Positions 39,259 through 43,786 of a stretch of DNA of 43,786 nucleotides are shown here, one piece after another. The first letter of the stretch is position 1; each line of letters starts with the position of its first letter. The translations under genes were made by a program, and so were the position numbers. The DNA is from a virus, in IMG/VR virus record IMGVR_UViG_3300036771_000166, positions 1-43,786 of that record, one strand, 5' to 3'. The notes beneath the pieces were generated by a model. The model searched no databases and was not told the origin of the DNA. It worked only from the letters and a program-made list of their open reading frames with translations.

Positions 39259-39750
39259 ATGCTCGATGAGATGCCCGACTTCCGCGAAACGGAGCGCGTG
39301 CTGGCCAGCCTTTCCGGCATCCAGCTCGATTCGATCACTCCGAACGATGCTCGGCTTTGGGAGGCCCGCGGCCAGGCGCTTGAGTCGCTAGCTGCCGGCG
39401 ACATGGAGTCCGCCCTGCGGGTCGTGGGCATGGTGTCCTGCCGAGTCATGGAAGAAGACGAGGCACGGGAGATCGCAGAGTCTGCGGTATCAGTTCGCCT
39501 CGCTGCAGGCTGGACGCGGGAGATGCTCGTCGACAGCACCGAGAGCGGCAAGGCTGCGTGTGGCCGGGGCTACTACCTCTTCTGCTCTGGCGCGATCGCC
39601 GTGTGCTACTTCCCGATGGTCTGCATCACCGACATGAACGGCCGCGGCTACCACTTCCACATCGCACGGGACCTGCTTAACGAGCGAGAGCCCGGCCCCT
39701 TCGGAGTCCGACGCCCAATCGCGCCGTATCAACTGGAGTTGTTCGCATGA
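39259..39750 (+). CDS. PL operon protein ending in QLELFA
   Basis: 163 residues from ATG 39259 (a GTG sits one codon earlier). Helical N-half (ARLWEARGQALESLAAGD, EAREIAESAVSVRLAAG), then a Cys/aromatic-rich beta part (GYYLFCSGAIAVCYFP). The chain ends PYQLELFA, close to the beta-clamp binding consensus QL(S/D)LF. It overlaps the next gene by ATGA. Confidence 0.65.
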   Translation: MLDEMPDFRETERVLASLSGIQLDSITPNDARLWEARGQALESLAAGDMESALRVVGMVSCRVMEEDEAREIAESAVSVRLAAGWTREMLVDSTESGKAACGRGYYLFCSGAIAVCYFPMVCITDMNGRGYHFHIARDLLNEREPGPFGVRRPIAPYQLELFA

Positions 39751-39992
39751 TCGCCGCCGGCTTCCCCCTCGCCCGGTACAGGCTGCTGTGCTTCATGCGG
39801 GAGCACCTGCTGATTGCTCGCCGCGTGCGCCTGCATGGACCGGGCAGCGGCGGCCTGCTTGATCCGCCGTTCTGGCATTTGATGGACCTCGCCGCGGCCA
39901 ACCGCCGCAGGCTGCTGAATTTGATTGCAATCGAGCGTTCGGTGCGCGCAGCGGCGCCGCCTTTTCCCGCACAACTGGAGCTGTTCGCATGA
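39747..39992 (+). CDS. PL operon protein ending in QLELFA (second)
   Basis: 81 residues, helical with aromatic and Arg-rich patches (RYRLLCFMREHLLIARRVRL, LLNLIAIERSVRAA). It also ends PAQLELFA. ATGA overlaps at both ends. Unrelated body to the gene before, so the shared tail is probably functional. Confidence 0.65.
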   Translation: MIAAGFPLARYRLLCFMREHLLIARRVRLHGPGSGGLLDPPFWHLMDLAAANRRRLLNLIAIERSVRAAAPPFPAQLELFA

Positions 39993-40276
39993 CCCAGCGA
40001 CACATCAGCCACCCCGAGCCGCTGCCGGCCTGTGCCGCCGGTCACAGCGCGCGCCACATCCACGACCTGCGCGGCCTCGCCGCCGGCGGAGGGCACTTCG
40101 TCGAATGCCGGTGCCGGGCAACCCGGAAGCATGCCGAAGCGGATACCGCGATCGCGGAGTGGACACGAATAAATCGCCCGGCCCGAAGCGTCCGCAAGGT
40201 CGCTCCGGAGCAGGCCAACAATGTATTCCAAATGCCCTTACGTCTCGCGGCGAATGCCGCAGAGAACGTCGCTTGA
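39989..40276 (+). CDS. Zinc-ribbon phage protein
   Basis: 95 residues. LPACAAGHSARHIHD and GGHFVECRCRATRKH hold Cys/His pairs of a single zinc ribbon, followed by a helix. The C-terminal 30 residues look less ordered. Last gene of the overlapping chain, 13 bp before the AlpA-like gene. Confidence 0.6.
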   Translation: MTQRHISHPEPLPACAAGHSARHIHDLRGLAAGGGHFVECRCRATRKHAEADTAIAEWTRINRPARSVRKVAPEQANNVFQMPLRLAANAAENVA

Positions 40277-40289
40277 CTGCGAGGATCAC

Positions 40290-40505
40290 ATGACCGATAG
40301 CCATACCCCGCCGCCGCGCCTGCTCCGTCTAAAGGAAGTGCAGGACCGAGTCGGCATGTCGAAAACCACCATCTATGATCGCGTCAAGGCGAAGACGTTC
40401 CCGGCGCCCGTCCACCTCGGCACCATGGCCGCATGGGTCGAATCGGAGGTGGACGCCTGGATCATTGAGCGAATCACCGAGCGCGACCAGGGCAAGGCCG
40501 CCTAG
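40290..40505 (+). CDS. AlpA-type regulator / excisionase candidate
   Basis: 71 residues from ATG 40290 (GAGGAT upstream). RLLRLKEVQDRVGMSKTTIYDRVK is a MerR/AlpA-type winged helix with FPAPVHLG and WVESEVDAWI, the standard AlpA signature. Proteins of this type act as excisionases or activate integrase genes. Adjacent to attR, with two arm-type sites just after its stop, it is the best Xis candidate. Confidence 0.85.
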   Translation: MTDSHTPPPRLLRLKEVQDRVGMSKTTIYDRVKAKTFPAPVHLGTMAAWVESEVDAWIIERITERDQGKAA

Positions 40506-40507
40506 CC

Positions 40508-40529
40508 CGGGGGCATCCTTGGGGGCATC
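40508..40529. promoter_or_regulatory. Candidate arm-type sites at attR
   Basis: GGGGGCATC occurs at 40509-40517 and 40521-40529, direct, 12 bp apart. They match the arm-like words beside attL and lie about 60-80 bp from the attR core. Confidence 0.5.
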
Positions 40530-40590
40530 TCACACCTGATTGCGTAATTTATTCAGCCGAATCAAATGGTTGCACCACTCTTTTAGTAGG

Positions 40591-40606
40591 GCCCACCTCC
40601 ACCATT
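40591..40606 (+). repeat. attR core / left end of the second element (direct repeat copy 2)
   Basis: GCCCACCTCCACCATT, identical to 850-865. Sequence after it is homologous in layout to the left end of the prophage: a terminator and then an integrase start, so this copy also acts as the left attachment site of a second element. Confidence 0.88.
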
Positions 40607-40631
40607 AGACGGTCCCACAAGGACCACAGAA

Positions 40632-40670
40632 AGCCGGAACCTCCCGTCAAACAAGGGGTTCCGGCTTTTT
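40632..40670 (+). terminator. Terminator of the second element's left end
   Basis: A 9-bp stem (40633-40641 with 40657-40665) with a 15-nt loop is followed by TTTTTT. It is the counterpart of the ssrA terminator at 889-931. Confidence 0.8.
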
Positions 40671-40766
40671 TGTTGTGTGCCGTTGTCCGGTCTGTTCCGT
40701 TGCAGCCCATGAGACGGTGAGGGTATATCTAGGGGTACAAGCCCGCCCTGAAAACCTTGTACCCCC

Positions 40767-40871
40767 ATGCCCCTGTGCGATGCCGCGATCCGTCGCGTAA
40801 AGGCCACCGAGAAGCAGCAGAAGCTGTCTGACGGTGGCGGCCTGTTCCTATTGGCCCACTGGAATGGCAAA
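40767..40871 (+). pseudogene. 5' remnant of a P4-like integrase
   Basis: MPLCDAAIRRVKATEKQQKL and then SDGGGLFLLAHWNG match the N-terminus of the first integrase (MPPLTDLALRRAKPTEK, FDGGGLYLE). Homology stops after about residue 33 and the rest of the domain is absent. Confidence 0.8.
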
Positions 40872-40941
40872 TCACCCTTTCAACAAGGTCAACCAGTTCT
40901 TAGCAGCAGTCACTTAACGACTGCCTCCCTCGTTGTATCAA

Positions 40942-41496
40942 TCAGAGCCAGATGTAGCCCAAAATTCCCTCGAACACGGCTGCATACTTGCCTTCGCAAT
41001 TTGGATCAAGCGTATCGAAGTGATCATTGTATGTGTTCACTTTCGGAATGTTTCTAGTGCAGCGATACAGCGGCACCGTCCCAGGAAGCTGCGTGCCTGC
41101 CATGTAGCCAGTGATTGGCATACCGTTGGTCGTCTTCATATGACCTTCGCAGTTTGAATCTACTGACGAGAATGAGTCCATCCAATTGTTGTGTAAACAC
41201 GCGTAAAGAGTAATGCTTCCCTCAAATGGATAATATGAAATGAAGCCGAGAATGCCCTCCCGATTGCCAGGGTGCCTTTTCCCAACCGCAGTGATGGGCC
41301 GGGCGGTAAACGTATTCTCCTTCCATCTCCATCGCTCAAGGTCCACCAGCAAAACGCCCGGCGGCAAATCGGCCCTTTGAGCATTTGCCTCAGCCAGCAC
41401 TTTCGGCGAGGCGCCCAAGTAATCTACTTCCTGGGCAGAGGCATTCCACGCGAGCGTAGCTGCCAAGACAGCTCCCACAGCAGTCATTTTCTTCAT
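40942..41496 (-). CDS. Secreted Cys-containing repeat protein
   Basis: 184 residues with AAGGAGT 6 bp before ATG 41496. MKKMTAVGAVLAATLAWNASAQ is a Sec signal peptide, cut after NASA or Q22. After a linker, two related repeats follow: LYACLHNNW...DSNCEG (about 97-117) and LYRCTRN...DHFDTLDPNCEG (about 142-167), then EGILGYIWL. The paired Cys in each repeat should form disulfides. Similar short repeats occur in secreted proteins of this family, but the function is unknown. It is probably a cargo gene of the second element. Confidence 0.75.
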   Translation of the reverse strand: MKKMTAVGAVLAATLAWNASAQEVDYLGASPKVLAEANAQRADLPPGVLLVDLERWRWKENTFTARPITAVGKRHPGNREGILGFISYYPFEGSITLYACLHNNWMDSFSSVDSNCEGHMKTTNGMPITGYMAGTQLPGTVPLYRCTRNIPKVNTYNDHFDTLDPNCEGKYAAVFEGILGYIWL

Positions 41497-41799
41497 ATTT
41501 ACTCCTTATAGAATGGACTTCCAGATTTCCAGCCGGCATCGTGCCCGCACGTCCATTCTAGGTGGCACGCAACGTTCAGGACGAGACGAAGATCAAGCTT
41601 CCATAACCAAATTCGCAACACTTCTTCACGCCGGCTGGTGAACTGGCACGACACGGATGCCTGTCCCATCGGCCCCGCGGTGATCACGTCGCGCAAAAAC
41701 CAAACCAAGCTGGTCGAGAACGTGACCGATCCTGCCTAGACCAAGGCCCACCTCGCCAGCGTAGCCGGCGGGAGGTTTCATCTCGCCGCCGGTGCCTAG
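41497..41799. other. Gap with inverted repeat and possible ORF debris
   Basis: This 303-bp stretch holds no intact gene. A perfect 10-bp inverted repeat, TAGAATGGAC (41509-41518) and GTCCATTCTA (41551-41560), lies just upstream of the secreted-protein gene and may affect its leader. A short plus-strand frame (41638-41739, VNWHDTDACPIGPAVITS) looks like leftover coding sequence of unknown origin. Confidence 0.35.
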
Positions 41800-41913
41800 T
41801 TACAGGAAGATGTAACCCAAGATCGTCTCGTTCTGAGCCTGCCACGCGCCTTCGCAGTTCTCGGTCAGCGTATCGAAGTGATCATGATTGTGCTGGATGT
41901 AGACCGCCACCTA
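41800..41913 (-). pseudogene. C-terminal fragment of a paralogous repeat protein
   Basis: On the minus strand the frame ends HNHDHFDTLTENCEG, then ETILGYIFL and TAA (41800-41802). This mirrors the end of the secreted repeat protein (DHFDTLDPNCEG, EGILGYIWL). Upstream sequence does not continue the frame. Confidence 0.65.
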
Positions 41914-42100
41914 TCAGCGCCTCGCACTCGTCCCGGAACAGCCCATTGCCTTGCAGCCTCTTCGACTACAAACCAATCGCCAGGAGGCTGCAGGACCAGC
42001 GACCTGATATTTGCGCCCCTTGAAAGCGAATGGTTCCCGCGAAGACGAAAGCTTTTTTCCGCCACGCTGTTGTTGTTCAAAACAACAGATGGAGAGTGTT

Positions 42101-42536
42101 ATGCGCGCAGTGCTGATCACCCACCCTCCTTGCCATAGCCGCCGTCGGTGGTGCGGCGCCCTCAGATACTGGCGGCACCGACGGCCGTGCCGTGCATCTG
42201 TAACAAGAGCGGTCGAACCCCGGCGACTCCATGGACGAGTTCGTGGCGCGCATCAGCGCGCAAGCAGTTGCGGTGACCGCTGAGTCGCGCGCTACCTCTG
42301 CGGTGTTTCGGCCAGAGTGGCGTTAGCTACAGCATACGCATCGGGACAAGCATCAACTGGAAGCACTGCGACATCGACATGAACGATACCGCCGATGGCT
42401 TCACGTCCACGGGCGTGACTTTCCACACGCACACCAGCGACGATGACAGCTTTCGCGGATTCTCCGCTCAAGAGTTCAATTGGCAGCGCGGGACACTCTG
42501 CCAGGCTCGCCTGGCGATTACGCCCCCGAACTACTG
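42101..42536 (+). pseudogene. Broken gene for a secreted JAB/DUF4329-like protein
   Basis: GGAGAG precedes ATG 42101, then fragments in changing frames: MRAVLI, then TLLAIAAVGGAAPSDTGG (signal-like), an in-frame TAA near 42193, then GDSMDEFVARISAQAVAVT, and finally SYSIRIGTSINWKHC, STGVTFHTHTSDDDSFRGFS and ITPPNY. The HTH-x-D near the end with FRGFS recalls JAB-like metal sites. At least two frameshifts and one stop are needed to join the pieces. Confidence 0.55.
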
Positions 42537-42537
42537 A

Positions 42538-42794
42538 ATCAAGTGGCAGCCCAGCATCCAGATACCGCGTGCGGGCTGCCGCCTGGTCGCGGAGATCACC
42601 GCCATACGCGTGGAGCGTCTGCAGACGATCAGCAAAAAAAGACTGCGTTGCGGAGGGGACAGGCCATCCAGTTGCCGATCATCTGGAGCGCTCTTGGCAA
42701 GTTCAGTTCCAGCGGCTGTGGGACTCCACCGGCAGCAACTGGAATAGCAACTCCTAAGGTGTGGGTCATCGAGTTCAGGCAGGTGACCGCATGA
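42538..42794 (+). pseudogene. Frameshifted phage protein (WxPSIxxPR family)
   Basis: IKWQPSIQIPRAGCRLVAEI and VERLQTIS match a small protein common in lambdoid phages. After an A-run near 42632 the frame changes to KKDCVAEG ... FQRLWDSTGSNWNSN, then again to KVWVIEFRQVTA. Two insertions explain the breaks. The stop overlaps the next start (ATGA). Confidence 0.65.
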
Positions 42795-43051
42795 GCCGCC
42801 GTCCTGTTGCCCACCGCTTTCCGACCAAAAACACCGGCGTCAGGTGGGGCCACGCCCCCATGGGTCCGTCCGGCATCGTCCTGTATCGCCTGTTCCGCCG
42901 CGACCACGCCGGTGCCCTGCACTTTATCGGTCTGAACTTCTATCGCAGAGACGCACGTCGGGAGATGGCGACCACCCTGCGCGCGGCCTGCCACCGCCTT
43001 CGGGATCAAATGGACGAGATCGATCTCGCTGCGATGGAACTAGCAGCATAA
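42791..43051 (+). CDS. Small phage-type protein
   Basis: 86 residues from ATG 42791, coupled to the broken gene before it by ATGA. A Pro/Arg-rich start (SRRPVAHRFPTKNTGV) leads to ALHFIGLNFYRRDARREMAT and a C-terminal helix with acidic residues. Intact although its partner is decayed. Function unknown. Confidence 0.6.
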   Translation: MSRRPVAHRFPTKNTGVRWGHAPMGPSGIVLYRLFRRDHAGALHFIGLNFYRRDARREMATTLRAACHRLRDQMDEIDLAAMELAA

Positions 43052-43063
43052 CGTCAATACTTT

Positions 43064-43786
43064 TCAGCGTAGTCCAGAAAAGACGGTCGAAGCGTCCGCC
43101 GAAAGGGCGCTGTAGTCATACGCATCGACGCCGACAAAACGCCGAAAGTCCGTCGCGACTTCGATGGACATCTTCAGAAGTTCGGCAGCGCTTCTGCGGA
43201 GTCCGAGCAGCTCTCCCTCTTGGTCATCGTAAATGAGACGGGAGCAGCCGATCTGCTCGACCGTTTCTTCAGTTACCCATATGGCGCGCGCTTCTACCTG
43301 ACTCGCCACCTCATTGAGCGACTGGCAAGTACCAATTAGCGTTGCAAGGTCTGCCCCAAGCACCTCTGGAAAATTGTGGATACGTTCTTGTGACCTCTCC
43401 GAGAAGGGCATCAGCTCCGCTCGGGCCTCACGAATTGCGGATTCGAAAACGGGACGTTTGGCAATGCGGAACCGTCCCTGATAAATGATCGCCCTGTTGA
43501 GCATTCGAAGAATCATGCCGACGCGCCCTGGGAGCGACGCTACCTCGCTGAGAAGCAGCCGCCCCAGAACTCGCGCGGTTTCCTCTCGAAGTCTTACGGC
43601 CTCCATGTGCTGTTGTTCCGCGATTCCCTTCGCCTCTTCCGCGATGCGTGTGGCCCGCTCGGAAGTCCGATAGGCCAAGACAGCTACGACCGTGGTGCTT
43701 ACTGCCGCGATCGCGCCAACGCCAACCGCAAACCAGTCGGCCAGATTACCCACCTCGTTCGCCAACGGACAGAACTCAATCGCCAT
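43064..43786 (-). CDS. Membrane-anchored coiled-coil protein (reaches window edge)
   Basis: 240 residues from an ATG at the window edge; an upstream extension cannot be excluded. A transmembrane helix lies at about 17-40 (WFAVGVGAIAAVSTTVVAVLAY), followed by a coiled coil (ATRIAEEAKGIAEQQHMEA) and a helical cytosolic domain. The plan is seen in small phage-defence or stress membrane proteins but I do not recognise the family. It ends 12 bp from the convergent gene before it. Confidence 0.6.
   Translation of the reverse strand: MAIEFCPLANEVGNLADWFAVGVGAIAAVSTTVVAVLAYRTSERATRIAEEAKGIAEQQHMEAVRLREETARVLGRLLLSEVASLPGRVGMILRMLNRAIIYQGRFRIAKRPVFESAIREARAELMPFSERSQERIHNFPEVLGADLATLIGTCQSLNEVASQVEARAIWVTEETVEQIGCSRLIYDDQEGELLGLRRSAAELLKMSIEVATDFRRFVGVDAYDYSALSADASTVFSGLR

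Larger units (their letters stand above)
850..40606. mobile_element. HK97/lambda-like siphoprophage integrated in ssrA
   Basis: The element is bounded by the 16-bp repeat GCCCACCTCCACCATT. The integrase lies beside attL and an AlpA-type gene beside attR. Between them are full sets of lysogeny, replication, lysis, packaging, head and tail genes, and no core structural gene looks interrupted. It could therefore be inducible. The leftmost 3 kb after the integrase (2.2-5.3 kb) is a patchwork of accessory genes and remnants. No exo/beta-type or RecT-type recombinase is recognisable. Confidence 0.93.
40591..43786. mobile_element. Remnant of a second ssrA-targeted element (right end not in window)
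   Basis: It begins with an att core, terminator, arm-like repeats (TAGGGGTACAAG at 40730-40741 and its inverted counterpart 40756-40766) and the first part of an integrase gene. The genes after it are mostly decayed. No further copy of the 16-mer is seen up to the window end, so the element may continue or have lost its right end. How far this element extends is uncertain. Confidence 0.6.

Noticed and set aside
38831-39259. Plus-strand open frame between two early genes
   Set aside because: Its composition (Ser, Arg, His, Thr-rich, no clear secondary structure) looks random, and a minus-strand frame with a perfect ribosome site covers most of it. Its stop does overlap the next start as TGATG, so it is not fully excluded.
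1-43786. CRISPR array, retron, DGR or rRNA
   Set aside because: No regularly spaced repeats, no template/variable repeat pair with reverse transcriptase, and no rRNA sequence were seen.
40606-43786. A third copy of the 16-bp att core to close the second element
   Set aside because: I searched by eye for CCACCTCCACCA and found none after 40606, so the right end cannot be placed.

Overview
The window is GC-rich gammaproteobacterial DNA, most likely Xanthomonadaceae (Stenotrophomonas, Xanthomonas or a relative). The clues are the tmRNA tag reading ANDDNYGSNDFAIAA, the codon use, and the style of the phage genes. This is an inference from the sequence alone. Almost all of it is one near-complete HK97/lambda-like siphoprophage (about 850-40606, 39.8 kb) inserted in the 3' end of the tmRNA gene ssrA. 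A 16-bp direct repeat, GCCCACCTCCACCATT, marks both ends (850-865 and 40591-40606). Just beyond the right repeat lies the decayed left end of a second ssrA-targeting element, whose integrase is cut after about 35 codons, so this is a tandem array at one attachment site.

Left arm (850-5280): tyrosine integrase, an accessory gene with a HEPN-like C-terminus, a 3' tRNA-Phe fragment with its own terminator (probably an old attachment site), small unknown genes, a proteasome-like Ntn-hydrolase candidate, a small zinc-ribbon protein and the broken C-terminus of a SOS-associated (YedK/SRAP) peptidase.

Late operon (minus strand, about 29.7 to 5.3 kb): holin, SAR endolysin, Rz with Rz1 nested inside it, small genes including a DUF1064-type nuclease and an HNH nuclease, terminase small and large subunits, portal, ClpP-type protease, HK97 capsid, head-tail connectors, tail tube, tail chaperones G/GT joined by a programmed -1 frameshift at GGGAAAC, a hub-like protein, a lipoprotein moron, a 1481-residue tape measure and a 1652-residue tail-tip/fibre protein. 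Stable hairpins with U-tracts or U-rich tails sit in the gaps around the capsid, tail tube and tape-measure genes.

Early and control region (29.8-36.7 kb): a lambda-style switch with an S24 repressor (plus strand), a divergent Cro-like gene, five copies of a TACCANNTGGTA-type operator in two clusters, and two promoters of near-identical design. The rightward-equivalent operon (minus) runs cro, regulators, an O-like replication protein with an internal repeat cluster, a Ref-like nuclease, and a Q-like antiterminator followed at once by a terminator before the lysis genes. The leftward-equivalent operon (plus, 36.8-40.5 kb) is a chain of small, mostly overlapping, uncharacterised genes ending in an AlpA-type excisionase candidate beside attR. 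Two of its proteins end in QLELFA, which resembles the beta-clamp binding motif.

Right end (40.6-43.8 kb): integrase remnant, a secreted repeat protein and a fragment of its paralogue, two frameshifted pseudogenes, one small intact phage-type gene and a membrane-anchored protein that reaches the window edge.
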